DNA of 64,000 bases from NCBI RefSeq assembly GCF_900129805.1, contig NZ_FQWY01000002.1:54942-118941 (forward strand). The letters run 5' to 3'. Each line of letters begins with the position of its first letter. The first letter of the stretch is position 1. The position numbers were made by a program, and so were the translations under genes. Of this stretch, positions 43,821 through 53,056 are shown in pieces. Origin of the DNA: Thermosyntropha lipolytica DSM 11003 (GTDB lineage: Bacteria > Bacillota > Syntrophomonadia > Syntrophomonadales > Syntrophomonadaceae). The notes beneath the pieces were generated by a model. The model had not been told where the DNA came from. It did not search any database and was given only the letters and a program-made list of their open reading frames with translations.

Positions 43821-44249
43821 CTAACCCCCAATACCACTTTTCTGCTTACATGCTCCGCAGTAACCATTTATCTGAAAGTAATGGCTTTTTATCATAAAAT
43901 CATATTGTAATGCCACATCATTTATCTCTTCTTTTAGGGGACAAAAAGTCAGATTTATGACCTTGCCGCAAATAAGACAAATCATATAATGCTCATGTTC
44001 CCAGGAAAGCTGGTATAAAGCAGCTTCCCCTCCGCCATGAAATTTGTTAACCAGATCCATCTCTACCAGCAAATTAAGATTGCGATAAACGGTAGCCAGA
44101 GAAATCTCCGGCCTTTCTTTTTTTATTTCCCTGGCTATATCTTCTGCCGTTAAAGGCACTTTTTTTTCTTCCATAACTTTTAAAATAAGCCTGCGCGGAG
44201 GAGTAATCTTATAGCCTCTGCTTGCTATTTTTTCCAAAAAAACAGACAA
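43821..44249 (-). CDS. zur: Fur-family regulator, probably Zur
   Basis: 142 residues: N-terminal winged helix (YKITPPRRLILKVMEEKK, ATVYRNLNLLVEM) and C-terminal dimerisation domain with HEHYMICLICGKV and YCGACKQ, two CxxC zinc-site pairs. First gene of the operon, 6 nt before znuA. Fur, Zur and PerR are hard to tell apart by sequence alone; the context supports Zur. Confidence 0.85.
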   Translation of the reverse strand: MSVFLEKIASRGYKITPPRRLILKVMEEKKVPLTAEDIAREIKKERPEISLATVYRNLNLLVEMDLVNKFHGGGEAALYQLSWEHEHYMICLICGKVINLTFCPLKEEINDVALQYDFMIKSHYFQINGYCGACKQKSGIGG

Positions 44250-44260
44250 AATACATCACC

Positions 44261-44292
44261 TCTAAATGATAATAATTCCTATTTAGATTATA
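44261..44292 (-). promoter_or_regulatory. Candidate Zur operator and -10 box
   Basis: TCTAAAT (44261-44267) and ATTTAGA (44281-44287) form 7-bp arms around GATAATAATTCCT, which half-matches the Fur-family core. A TATAAT (minus strand, 44287-44292) abuts it, placing the operator over the start point. No good -35 box was found. Confidence 0.5.
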
Positions 44293-44322
44293 TTATCCCC
44301 GCTTAGAAAATAGAGCAACCCT

Positions 44323-44356
44323 AAAAATTAAGGGAGCACCCAGCCCCCTAATTTTT
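44323..44356 (-). terminator. Intrinsic terminator after COG2426-type gene
   Basis: AAAAATTA (44323-44330) pairs with TAATTTTT (44349-44356), extended by GGG/CCC. It overlaps the stop codon of the gene ending at 44348. Confidence 0.7.
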
Positions 44357-44815
44357 CCCTGTTATTAACATGAGTGATGAATGGGTAAGGAATATTATTA
44401 TAAAACTAGCTAAAATATTTCCTAATAAAACCGCCAAAAAAGTAGACTTAAAACGCACATCGAGCAATATGGCCAGCAAAGTACCGCTCCAGGCCCCCAT
44501 TCCCGGTAGAGGAATACCTACAAATAAAATAAGCCCCCAAAAACCGTATTTTTGAACTTTAGCGCTTTTGCGCAAGGTTCGCTCAATCAGGTTGTTTATG
44601 CGGTGAGTCAATAAATCCCGCTGCAACAAAAAATTAAATACCGGCCTTATGGTAAAAAAAATCAGAGGGCAGATCAAGGTACTGCCTGCAATACTTAAAA
44701 GAGCCGCCTCCCCGTAACTTAACCCTAAAGCTACTCCTAAAGGAATAGCCCCTCTAAGTTCGATTACCGGCAGCATAGAAGAAAAAAATACACTCATCAT
44801 TATTTTAGTATTCAT
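44348..44815 (-). CDS. Small multidrug export-type membrane protein (COG2426-like)
   Basis: 155 residues, four or five hydrophobic helices. The N-terminal SSMLPVIELRGAIPLGVALG and central GIPLPGMGAWSGTLLAILLD are the signatures of the COG2426 small export protein family. Substrate unknown; the family's drug-export name rests on weak evidence. Confidence 0.82.
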   Translation of the reverse strand: MNTKIMMSVFFSSMLPVIELRGAIPLGVALGLSYGEAALLSIAGSTLICPLIFFTIRPVFNFLLQRDLLTHRINNLIERTLRKSAKVQKYGFWGLILFVGIPLPGMGAWSGTLLAILLDVRFKSTFLAVLLGNILASFIIIFLTHSSLMLITGKN

Positions 44816-44893
44816 ATAAATTCCCCCATCATAACATCGCCGTAAATTCGGAAAAATTTATTTTTTTGTTTACAAACAAATCAAGCAAAATTT

Positions 44894-45802
44894 TTACTGT
44901 AATATATTAAACCACATTATAAAGGCAAAAAAAGATAAAACCGTGCTTATTATTATAGCTCCGCTGGCTAAATCTTCATCTCCCTCCATGCCTGCTGCCA
45001 CTATATAAGTAACTACCGCCGTGGGACAGGCTAAAAATATCACTAAAACCTTGTCAGCTAAAACTAAACCTCCCCGGCTTAGCATAAAATAGCCAAAAAC
45101 CAGAAAAGGCATGACTAAAAGCTTTATCATGCTGCTTAAGAACAGCACCGCCCGGTTTCCCAAAAGACGCCGAAAATCCATAGTAGCACCTATGGCAATA
45201 AGCGAAAGAGGCATAGTTACCCCGCTCATTATATCCAAACTGTTCTTAATAAAAAGGGGAAGCTTTATATTTAAAAAAGAAAACATTATTCCTAAAACAG
45301 CACTCAGGATAAGAGGATTCAGAAAAACCTCGCGCACAAAAAGGGCAGAATCAGCCTTTTGCCCCTTCATCACCAGAACACTTAAAATATTTACCAGAGG
45401 GGTATAAAAAGCCATATAAATACTGGCCAGAGCCAAAGCCGTATCTCCCCAGGCATAATAACAGACCGGAAGCCCTATATAGGCCACATTACCGCGAAAA
45501 CTTGTCATCACAAAAGTTGATTTTTCCCCCGGTTTTAACGATTGCCACCGGGCAACAGAGTAGCTTAATAAAATAACTATTATAACTGCTATGTACATAA
45601 GAATAATATTGGGTAGATAGAAAACATCAGCCCAATGGGAAGATGAAATTTTGTAAAAAAGCAAGACCGGCAGAAAAAAATAAAATATAACCTTGTTAGA
45701 AGTATTTATAAAATCTTCATCTATCAGCCTTATGCCCTTTAAAATCCAACCTGCCAGCAAAACAACAAATACCGGCAAAACCGTAGACAAAATGTTCAAC
45801 AT
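44894..45802 (-). CDS. AEC-family permease (auxin efflux carrier type)
   Basis: 302 residues with about ten hydrophobic helices in two groups (LNILSTVLPVFVVLLAGWIL, then VTYIVAAGMEGDEDLASGAI). Typical family motifs are SFRGNVAYIGLPVCYYAWG and MPLSLIAIGATMD. Members carry malate, other organic acids or amino acids. The substrate cannot be read. Divergent from the next gene. Confidence 0.85.
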   Translation of the reverse strand: MLNILSTVLPVFVVLLAGWILKGIRLIDEDFINTSNKVIFYFFLPVLLFYKISSSHWADVFYLPNIILMYIAVIIVILLSYSVARWQSLKPGEKSTFVMTSFRGNVAYIGLPVCYYAWGDTALALASIYMAFYTPLVNILSVLVMKGQKADSALFVREVFLNPLILSAVLGIMFSFLNIKLPLFIKNSLDIMSGVTMPLSLIAIGATMDFRRLLGNRAVLFLSSMIKLLVMPFLVFGYFMLSRGGLVLADKVLVIFLACPTAVVTYIVAAGMEGDEDLASGAIIISTVLSFFAFIMWFNILQ

Positions 45803-45951
45803 AGTGCTTGCCCCTTTCCTCTACCGGCTTATCCCTTGCATAATAAAAATTATATTTATTTTTAAATTTTTTGACCAGGGAATGAATTTAACAAGCACCA
45901 AAAATGTCAAATAAGCATAAAAGATTATAAAAAAGCAAAGGGTGAGGGCTA

Positions 45952-46347
45952 TTGCTTAGAATCTATTCTACCGGCCCGGTAGAAAATGCATTTGCCCATG
46001 CGGCTACCAATGTATGGATTAAGGTACTAAATATAAGCTCTAAATATAAAGTAGAAGTAGAAGTAAAAATATTCAGGCTCAATGGGAAAAAATCCGAGAT
46101 AGACAGCGCTTCTTTTTCGGTTCCCCCCAACGCTTCTGACTTTGCCGTTTTTGATATAACCAACCTGGTAGAATATGAGGTGCAGATAAGGGTAAAAAAA
46201 CCCAAATATGCCCTAGTAAGCGTATGGAGCAAAAATGCTGATGCCGAACTGGTAAACGGCCAGCGTTTGGTGCAGAAAGAACTTAATATTATATATGAAG
46301 GGAACAAGAAAAATGCCAGAAGAATAAGCCGAAAAAAATATCGTTGA
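45952..46347 (+). CDS. Protein of unknown function, beta-rich
   Basis: 131 residues from a TTG at 45952 after GGTGAGGG. It has no signal peptide or membrane helix. Alternating hydrophobic pattern (YKVEVEVKIFRLNGKK, VEYEVQIRVKKPKYALVSVW) suggests a beta sandwich, and the C-terminus is very basic (KKNARRISRKKYR). Lying just upstream of two spore coat genes, a spore surface role is possible, but I do not recognise the family. Confidence 0.6.
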   Translation: MLRIYSTGPVENAFAHAATNVWIKVLNISSKYKVEVEVKIFRLNGKKSEIDSASFSVPPNASDFAVFDITNLVEYEVQIRVKKPKYALVSVWSKNADAELVNGQRLVQKELNIIYEGNKKNARRISRKKYR

Positions 46348-46378
46348 TTAAAGTATGCATGGATAAAAATTACAAGTA

Positions 46379-46415
46379 TATTCACATATAAATTCCTGCA
46401 TCATATTAATACAAT
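46379..46415 (+). promoter_or_regulatory. Possible mother-cell sigma (SigK-like) promoter
   Basis: CACA followed after 15 nt by CATATTAAT, 35-60 nt before the first coat gene, resembles the SigK pattern (AC then CATAnnnTA). Suggestive only. Confidence 0.25.
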
Positions 46416-46444
46416 TATAAACAACAATAAAAAGGAGGTAAAAA

Positions 46445-46627
46445 ATGAAACTCAACCAGCAAGAACTGCAAAATTTGCGACATCTTATCGGCATCCACAG
46501 TATAGCGGAAAAAAAACTGAATGAATATGCTTCCCAGTGTTCTGATTCTCAGGTTAAACAGATGTTTCAGGAATCAGCCCGCTCAGCTGCCCAAACCCGG
46601 CAAAAACTTATGTCATTCTTAAGTTGA
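46445..46627 (+). CDS. Small spore coat-type protein (CotF-like fragment or subunit)
   Basis: 60 residues, all helical, glutamine-rich: ELQNLRHLIGIHSIAEKKLN, then SDSQVKQMFQESARSAAQTR. It resembles the first helices of ferritin-like coat F proteins. Strong AAAGGAGG site. A second coat-like gene follows after 13 nt. Confidence 0.7.
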   Translation: MKLNQQELQNLRHLIGIHSIAEKKLNEYASQCSDSQVKQMFQESARSAAQTRQKLMSFLS

Positions 46628-46640
46628 AGGAGGAAAATGA

Positions 46641-46904
46641 ATGCAGTACATGAAAGACAAAGAAATGGTAAATGACATTCTTGCCATGTATAACAGCAGC
46701 CTTACCTGTTATGCTAACTATATCGCTCAAACTTCCAATCAACAATTAAGGCAAACCCTTCAGCAAATAAGGAATGCGGACGAGCAATTCCAGTATCAAC
46801 TGTATCAACTGGCAGAAAAGAAAGGTTTTTATAAACCAGCCGGAGAAGCAAGTCCCCAGGAAATACAACAAGTTAAAAATCAGTTTAACTTCATGAATGC
46901 ATAA
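46641..46904 (+). CDS. Spore coat protein, CotF-like
   Basis: 87 residues, helical: KEMVNDILAMYNSSLTCYAN, then QLRQTLQQIRNADEQFQYQL and AEKKGFYKPAGEAS. This is the CotF pattern (a pair of long helices ending in GYYKPA). AAGGAGG lies 8 nt upstream. With the previous gene it probably forms a sporulation-specific operon ending at a terminator. Confidence 0.85.
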   Translation: MQYMKDKEMVNDILAMYNSSLTCYANYIAQTSNQQLRQTLQQIRNADEQFQYQLYQLAEKKGFYKPAGEASPQEIQQVKNQFNFMNA

Positions 46905-46921
46905 TTTTTTAAACAATCTGA

Positions 46922-46946
46922 AGCAGGATTAAATATCCTGCTTTTT
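46922..46946 (+). terminator. Intrinsic terminator of coat protein operon
   Basis: AGCAGGAT (46922-46929) pairs with ATCCTGCT (46934-46941), followed by TTTTG. Confidence 0.88.
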
Positions 46947-47123
46947 GTTTCTTTAATAAATTTTGTGAAATGAAAATTAAAACAAGTAAAATAAGCAGTT
47001 ATTGTTTTCCTCTTTTTTTATTTTTAATATTTAATAATTATTACTTATACCTGCCCCTAAATTTGTGCTATTATTATTAATATACTGACATAATAATTCA
47101 TCTCAAATTAGGAGGCTTTGGCT

Positions 47124-48632
47124 ATGGATAACCAGCTTTTAAAACAGAATATGATCGCCAATCATTACCGGGTACTACAAGTTATCATCATGACTGGTAT
47201 CCTGATTTCAGCAGGAACTATAGCTGTTTTTTTAGCGGGCAAAGCCAGCTCTACGATAACTCCAAAGGTAATCTATTTTTACCTGGCCAACTATATCTTT
47301 TTTACCCTGCTTGTCTGGGCATTGATTAAAAAATACCCGGAAAAAAACTGGCTTAAATGGATAGCAATAATTATTCAATTTTATCTGCTCATGACCTGCC
47401 GGGTACTATCTCCGGTTACGGAAACGGTTAATCTTATGTATTTAGTCCTTATGCTGGCTCTACTTTATTTCGATGTCAGGTTGGTTATTTTTGCCGGATT
47501 ACTTGTAATAGCAGGAGATATGTTTCTCATGAAAGCTATGCCCGATATTGCACCACCTGCCAACCAGCTGGCCATAAGATATGTAGCTTTTATTCTGGGA
47601 ACTGCAGCCGCATTTATCGGGGCTAGAGCCGCGCAAAACCTCCTCTTGCTGGCCTGTGACCGGGAAGAAAAAGCATGTAGTTATAATAATCTTTTAAAAC
47701 AGGAAGCAGAAAATATAAATACCAGCTCCCAGGAACTGGCCGAAAGTTCCCACACCTTATTCCAGGCAGCCGAATTCAGTAAAGAATCTTTTACCCAGAT
47801 CAGCCAGGGCATCGAAGATATTGCTGCTACTAGTTCGGCTCAAGCTATGCAGATGGAAAAAACTTCGCAGACTATAAACCAGATGGTAAAAGCCCTGCAG
47901 GATATAGGAAGGGAAATCGAACGTATAAGCGAGCTTTCGCACAACTTCGTGGAAATAGTAAGCGCTGGACGGGCAACTATTGAAAATCAATCCCAAACCT
48001 TATCTAGAACAGCCGAAATAAGCAAAGAAGCCACCCTGGCCGTACAGGCTCTAAACAAACAGTCGGAAGAAATAGGTAAAATTGTGCTTACTATATCTAA
48101 TATTGCTGACCAAACCAGCCTTTTAGCCCTTAATGCCGCCATCGAAGCTGCCCGCGCCGGAGAGGCAGGGCGCGGCTTTGCGGTGGTGGCGGAAGAAGTG
48201 CGCAAACTGGCTGATGAATCAGCTGCCGCTGCCGGCAATATCCAGGAAATAATCCGGGAAGTACAGGTCAACACTGCCCATACGGCAGCTAAAATCGAGG
48301 AATCCAACCGGGCTCTATCTGAACAGATAGCAGCCGTAAATGAAGGACACCATCTCTTTAACCAGATAGATAAGCATTCTTCGATAATCGACAGCTCAGT
48401 ACATAATATTTCTGCTACCGTGGAAGAACTCATTGCTTCCAGTGACGAAATAGACCAGAATATACAAAACATAGCTACCGGAGCCCAGCAGCTGGCAGCA
48501 GCAGTAGAAGAAGTTACTGCTATAACCAGTGAACAGCTTAAAGTAGTAGAAGAAATATTTAATGCCGTCCAAAATATAAACCAGATGGCAGAAAAGCTTA
48601 AAAAAGACGCGGACAAGCTACAAAACCTTTAA
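47124..48632 (+). CDS. Methyl-accepting chemotaxis protein
   Basis: 502 residues from ATG at 47124 (TAGGAGG 8 nt upstream); TTG at 47118 is too close to that site. Residues 20-180 contain about six membrane helices with no large outside domain, so it probably senses a membrane or internal signal. Then a coiled coil and the signalling hairpin tip [20 protein letters not shown] with [20 protein letters not shown]. There is no HAMP domain evident. CheW is encoded at 34868. Confidence 0.93.
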   Translation: MDNQLLKQNMIANHYRVLQVIIMTGILISAGTIAVFLAGKASSTITPKVIYFYLANYIFFTLLVWALIKKYPEKNWLKWIAIIIQFYLLMTCRVLSPVTETVNLMYLVLMLALLYFDVRLVIFAGLLVIAGDMFLMKAMPDIAPPANQLAIRYVAFILGTAAAFIGARAAQNLLLLACDREEKACSYNNLLKQEAENINTSSQELAESSHTLFQAAEFSKESFTQISQGIEDIAATSSAQAMQMEKTSQTINQMVKALQDIGREIERISELSHNFVEIVSAGRATIENQSQTLSRTAEISKEATLAVQALNKQSEEIGKIVLTISNIADQTSLLALNAAIEAARAGEAGRGFAVVAEEVRKLADESAAAAGNIQEIIREVQVNTAHTAAKIEESNRALSEQIAAVNEGHHLFNQIDKHSSIIDSSVHNISATVEELIASSDEIDQNIQNIATGAQQLAAAVEEVTAITSEQLKVVEEIFNAVQNINQMAEKLKKDADKLQNL

Positions 48633-48638
48633 AATGGA

Positions 48639-48659
48639 AAGGAGGCTTCTCGCCTCCTT
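48639..48659. terminator. Bidirectional terminator between MCP and fetB-like gene
   Basis: AAGGAGGC (48639-48646) pairs with GCCTCCTT (48652-48659). It overlaps the last bases of the minus-strand gene. Confidence 0.75.
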
Positions 48660-49464
48660 AGTTGTTTCTATACAACTTCTCATTTAAAGCCATATCCTCA
48701 TTGAACATACTCCGATAGGAAAGACCCACAATTATAAGACAGCCCATAGCTACGGCAGCAGCTATCATCACCATGACTACAAACTGATAGCGCACCGCTA
48801 CCGCCGGGTCCATCCCAGCCAGTATCTGCCCGGTCATCATACCCGGCAAACTTACCAGCCCTACGACCATAAGCGAATTTATAGTCGGGGTCATCCCTGC
48901 CCGCAAGGCTTCTTTGACATAATCGCGTACAGCTTCAAAAGGGGTAGCCCCCAGAGCCAGAAGCTGCTCTACCTCATCCAGATGGCCGTAAATTTCTCCA
49001 TACATGCGGTCAAGAGCTAAAGCAATCCCATTCATAGAATTGCCCAGGATCATGCCAAATATAGGTATCATAACCTGAGGAGTATACCAGGGATCAGGTG
49101 CTACTATAAACACTACTACGATCATGCCTACGAGAAAAGTGCTGGCTGTTAAGGCCAGAAAAGATACGGCATCAGGTTTAACCATCGGTTTTTTTATCCT
49201 CCTGCTGGCTTCCCGGCTGGCTATATAGCACATTAAAAGTATAATAAGCAAAATAACCGCCCAGTTGTCGAGTTTAAAAATAAAGCTTAAAACATACCCA
49301 ATCAGGGTAAGCTGCACAAAAGCCCTCACGGTTCCCCAGAGCAGTGATTTGATAAGTCCTAGCTGCAATAGAGCAGATATTATGCCGGTTATAAGCACCA
49401 GAATTATGCTTAATAAAAGCTGAGCATAGGAGATTTCAATATAGCTGTAACCCCCGCTTCCCAT
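48658..49464 (-). CDS. fetB: FetB-like ABC permease (UPF0014)
   Basis: 268 residues, seven hydrophobic helices. Signatures: IPIFGMILGNSMNGIALALD, QLLALGATPFEAVRDYVKEA and LVSLPGMMTGQILAGMDP. In Escherichia coli FetAB exports iron and aids oxidative stress resistance. 3-nt gap after fetA. Confidence 0.9.
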   Translation of the reverse strand: MGSGGYSYIEISYAQLLLSIILVLITGIISALLQLGLIKSLLWGTVRAFVQLTLIGYVLSFIFKLDNWAVILLIILLMCYIASREASRRIKKPMVKPDAVSFLALTASTFLVGMIVVVFIVAPDPWYTPQVMIPIFGMILGNSMNGIALALDRMYGEIYGHLDEVEQLLALGATPFEAVRDYVKEALRAGMTPTINSLMVVGLVSLPGMMTGQILAGMDPAVAVRYQFVVMVMIAAAVAMGCLIIVGLSYRSMFNEDMALNEKLYRNN

Positions 49465-49467
49465 CTT

Positions 49468-50118
49468 TTACCCCCCAAGGCTTATAAAACTCGTGTCCGA
49501 AAATTCTTCTATATCATTTTCCTGGTGGGATATTAAAACTATACCCCTCCCGGGCTCTTCTTTAACCCAGCGGCTAAAAAAGCGCAAAACCTTGATCCGG
49601 TTCTCCTGATCCAGATAAGCCGTAGGCTCATCCAGTAAAATTATCGAAGGCTCTATAAGCAGAGCCCTTATAAAAGAAAGGCGGGCTGCTTCCCCTCCCG
49701 ACAGGGTTATTGCTTCCTGCTCTAGTATTTGGGGAGGAAGAGAGAAAATATCCAGGTATTCTCTAACCTTTTCTTCATTGAATATCCGATCTTCCCTTAT
49801 TCCTTTGAGCAAAAAAGGCTTATATAAATTTTCCCTGCCGTTTCCCCTGAACATAACCGGTTTTTGGGGCACATACTGAATGCAGGTTCTCCAGGCATAA
49901 GGACTGTATGCATACCAGTTTTTATCCCGGTATATGATCTCTCCTCCCTGAGCTTTAACCAGCCGGGCCATAACTTTAAGCAGGGTGGACTTGCCGCTTC
50001 CCGAAGGGCCTTTGACTACCAGAACATACCCGGGTTTTAGTTCTCCGCTTATCCTGATTTCTCTTTCTCTGCTGCCTAAATAGTAAGTAAGCTCGGTAAA
50101 ACGGAAAAAATCCTGCAT
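49468..50118 (-). CDS. fetA: FetA-like ABC ATPase
   Basis: 216 residues from the ATG at 50118 (MQDFFRFTELTYYLGSR), behind a GGGGG site; the frame is open to 50199 but would overlap the helicase gene. Walker A GPSGSGKSTLLKVMA, signature LSGGEAARLSFIRAL, Walker B IILLDEPTAYLD. Coupled to fetB. Confidence 0.88.
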   Translation of the reverse strand: MQDFFRFTELTYYLGSREREIRISGELKPGYVLVVKGPSGSGKSTLLKVMARLVKAQGGEIIYRDKNWYAYSPYAWRTCIQYVPQKPVMFRGNGRENLYKPFLLKGIREDRIFNEEKVREYLDIFSLPPQILEQEAITLSGGEAARLSFIRALLIEPSIILLDEPTAYLDQENRIKVLRFFSRWVKEEPGRGIVLISHQENDIEEFSDTSFISLGG

Positions 50119-50158
50119 CTTTATCCCCCTTTCCCCATTGCCCCTTATCATCTCCATT

Positions 50159-51712
50159 TTATTCAGTTTTAGCCGTTCTTTTCCCCGTTCTTCTCCCAAC
50201 CGGGAAGCTATCTATAGCCTTATACACTATATCCACATAGTCAAGCGGTATCTCTACATAGGTTTCTTCTTTGCCTATTTCTATTTCACCTATGGAGGAG
50301 GAAGACAAACCTGTATAATCCATTATGAATTCATGTATAAGCTTTACATTTATGCCATGTTTCCTGCCCCAGGGGAGGGCAATATTAACCATTTCGGCAA
50401 AATCCTCTCTCCCTTCCTCGGTTTCCCCATAATAATCTTTCCACAACATACTGAGCACAGTCTTTAGCAAATCTTCAGGTTGATTATTTTTCATAAGCCT
50501 CAAGGCCAGTTCCTCAACTAGCGGAGAGATTTTTTCCTTTACTTTATTTTGTACCAGAGCTTCCAGCTGTAGAAGCTGTTTTTCCCTCACCTTCTCATCC
50601 AGCGGTAAATGTTCTTTTTCTATCTTTCTTCCAATATAGCGTTCAATAGCTTTTAACCATTTCATCTGCTCCGGTTCTACCAAAGTTATAGCCGTTCCCC
50701 TTCTTCCGGCTCTGCCTGTCCTTCCTATGCGGTGCACATAGTTTTCAGGGTCTTCCGGTATGTCATAATTAATTACATGGGATACATGTTTTATATCCAG
50801 ACCGCGGGCTGCCAGGTCAGTTGCCGTAAGTATCCGGATGCGGCGCCTGCGGAAAGCATTCATTACATGATCCCTTTCGCGCTGCGACATATCACCATGC
50901 AAACAATCTGCTGTATAACCTCTGCTTTGCAAAACAGCCGCCAGTTCAGCTGCTCCTCTCTTCGTGCGACAAAAAATAAGGCTAGATGAAATATCCAAAC
51001 TTTCTAAAAGCCAGCATAAAAACTCATTTTTCCATCCTGGTTTAACCACATAATATTTTTGTTCAATTACCGGTACCGTACGTTCCGGAGAAGGAATAAC
51101 TATAAGCCTTGGCTTATGCATATATTTAGCTGCCAGCCTTCTTACCTTTTCATCAAGGGTAGCGGAAAAAAGAAAAGTTTGTCTTCGAAGCGGACAAAAA
51201 CCTATAATCTTTTCAATATCAGGCAAAAATCCCATATCCAGCATCTCATCAGCTTCATCCAGCACCAAAAACTTAATCTCTTTTAAAGAAATAGTCCTCC
51301 TCTGCAGGTGGTCAAGAAGCCTTCCCGGGGTTCCCACCACTATTTCCGGATTCTGTTTTAAAGCATAAATCTGTTTTTCTATGGACTGCCCTCCATATAC
51401 AGGCAAAACATTAATAGAGAGCTGGCTTCCTAAAAAAGATATTTCCTTTGTAATCTGAACAGCCAGCTCGCGCGTCGGGCATAAAATAAGGGCCTGCAAC
51501 CCCTGTCCCTTCTCAACTTTATTAAGTATAGGAAGGCCAAAAGCAGCTGTTTTACCCGTTCCCGTCTGCGCCTGCCCCATTATGTCTTCCCCGGCTAAAG
51601 CCCAGGGTATAGCCTCGGTCTGAATAGGAGTAGGATATTTAAAACCTTTCGCTTCTATCATAGCCAGAAGTTCATGCTTTAAACCCATATTGCTAAAACC
51701 GTTGTTTTCCAA
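50159..51712 (-). CDS. DEAD-box ATP-dependent RNA helicase
   Basis: 517 residues. Q-motif (GFKYPTPIQTEAIPWALAGE), motif I AQTGTGKTAAFG, DEAD motif LDEADEMLDMGF, SAT, and motif VI HRIGRTGRAGRRG are complete. The last 75 residues (INVKLIHEFIMDYTG, EETYVEIPLDYVDIVY) fit a DbpA-type RNA-binding domain, as in CshA/DeaD/DbpA. A role in ribosome assembly or mRNA decay is probable; exact orthology is not settled. Confidence 0.93.
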   Translation of the reverse strand: MENNGFSNMGLKHELLAMIEAKGFKYPTPIQTEAIPWALAGEDIMGQAQTGTGKTAAFGLPILNKVEKGQGLQALILCPTRELAVQITKEISFLGSQLSINVLPVYGGQSIEKQIYALKQNPEIVVGTPGRLLDHLQRRTISLKEIKFLVLDEADEMLDMGFLPDIEKIIGFCPLRRQTFLFSATLDEKVRRLAAKYMHKPRLIVIPSPERTVPVIEQKYYVVKPGWKNEFLCWLLESLDISSSLIFCRTKRGAAELAAVLQSRGYTADCLHGDMSQRERDHVMNAFRRRRIRILTATDLAARGLDIKHVSHVINYDIPEDPENYVHRIGRTGRAGRRGTAITLVEPEQMKWLKAIERYIGRKIEKEHLPLDEKVREKQLLQLEALVQNKVKEKISPLVEELALRLMKNNQPEDLLKTVLSMLWKDYYGETEEGREDFAEMVNIALPWGRKHGINVKLIHEFIMDYTGLSSSSIGEIEIGKEETYVEIPLDYVDIVYKAIDSFPVGRRTGKRTAKTE

Positions 51713-51912
51713 AAATATTTCCTCCTTTTAGGATCTATAACGCTTTACATCCCTATAACTATACCACACTTATCTTTCTTCAGCCAGCAATTAGGACATT
51801 TCCCATGTATAAAATCCATCTTATCGGACCATAATTTATTAAGCATACAATATCTGGGAATATTTGCCCCTAAACATCATACCTATTTTAAAAAAACATC
51901 GGGAGGGATTTG

Positions 51913-53040
51913 ATGCATAAGCAAAAAAGCACATCTATTTTATCTATCAGCCTTATAACCTGGCTGGCATTAGCCTTTATCCTTTTTATGCCGGTTTATG
52001 TTCAGCCCGCTCTTAGTGAGCAGTCGCCATCTGACAATTACTTAACCGAAAATTATCTGCCGGCAGAAAATGAAGATGTTGACCAGAACGAAATTACTGA
52101 TAATACAGATGATAATACAGATATACCTGTTGCCGATCCCATGCCGAACACCATAGCTCTGGTTTTAGATGGTAAACCTGTAACTACTCAGCACCCTCTG
52201 TTTATCAACTCCGATAACCGGGCCATGATAGCAGCCGAAGATGCGGCTACTATTTTTAACTTTGTACTGGATAGGGCAGATAATAATCAAATATGGCTAA
52301 CCAGTAACCAAATCAATATTTCTCTGCGCGCCCATGATATATCGGCATTAAAAAATGATGAAATAATTAAACTTCCTAATGTACCCATCATAATCAACCA
52401 TACTTTATTTATTCCCCTGCGATTTATAGGCGAAATAGCAGGCTATACTTTAAATTATAATACGGAAGAAAAAACCGTCTACCTTACCAGTTCAAGTTTT
52501 AGCAGCAGCCAGGAATTCGCTATTCCCGAAAATATTCCTCTCTGGGGAACATTTAAAGAAGTCCCTGGCTGGCATCTCCTGTATCCTGGATACAAAATCA
52601 TAGGCGGATACTATACTACTCTGCTTAATAGTTCACCTAACCGTACCCATAATATAAAATTAGCCTGTTCCAAAATAAACGGTTACACTCTGTATCCGGG
52701 ACAAATTTTTTCATTTAATCAAACGGTAGGAGAACGAACAGCAAAGAAAGGCTTCAAAGAAGCACCAGTATTTGCCGGCAAAAAAGTAGTGCCGGGAATA
52801 GGAGGAGGAATATGTCAGGTAGCAAGCACCCTTTATAATACTGTCCTTGCCTGCAACCTTAAAGTGGTAGAAAGGCATCCCCACAGCATGAAAGTAGCCT
52901 ATGTTCCGGAAAGAAGAGATGCCACGGTTTCTTTTGGCATCCAGGATTTCAAGTTTCGCAATACCTTAAACCGTCCCCTGAAAATCTGGGCCCAGGTAGT
53001 AGATAAATATGTGATAACGGTTATAACCGAATCTGAATAA
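51913..53040 (+). CDS. Exported VanW-family protein with stalk domain
   Basis: 375 residues from ATG at 51913 behind GGGAGGG. Signal peptide 1-35, an acidic linker (NEDVDQNEITDNTDDNTD), a copper amine oxidase-like stalk domain (about 80-195; VPIIINHTLFIPLRFIGEIA) and a C-terminal VanW domain (230-375; YPGQIFSFNQTVGERTAKKG and PGIGGGICQVASTLYNTVLA). Function of VanW is unknown; it is common in wall or spore contexts of Clostridia. A glycosyltransferase gene follows 16 nt later. Confidence 0.9.
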   Translation: MHKQKSTSILSISLITWLALAFILFMPVYVQPALSEQSPSDNYLTENYLPAENEDVDQNEITDNTDDNTDIPVADPMPNTIALVLDGKPVTTQHPLFINSDNRAMIAAEDAATIFNFVLDRADNNQIWLTSNQINISLRAHDISALKNDEIIKLPNVPIIINHTLFIPLRFIGEIAGYTLNYNTEEKTVYLTSSSFSSSQEFAIPENIPLWGTFKEVPGWHLLYPGYKIIGGYYTTLLNSSPNRTHNIKLACSKINGYTLYPGQIFSFNQTVGERTAKKGFKEAPVFAGKKVVPGIGGGICQVASTLYNTVLACNLKVVERHPHSMKVAYVPERRDATVSFGIQDFKFRNTLNRPLKIWAQVVDKYVITVITESE

Positions 53041-53056
53041 AAAGGAGTATAAAATA

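Noticed and set aside
47987..48616. Minus-strand ORF of 209 codons
   Set aside because: Antisense of the highly conserved chemoreceptor signalling domain; an Ala/Ser-rich shadow.
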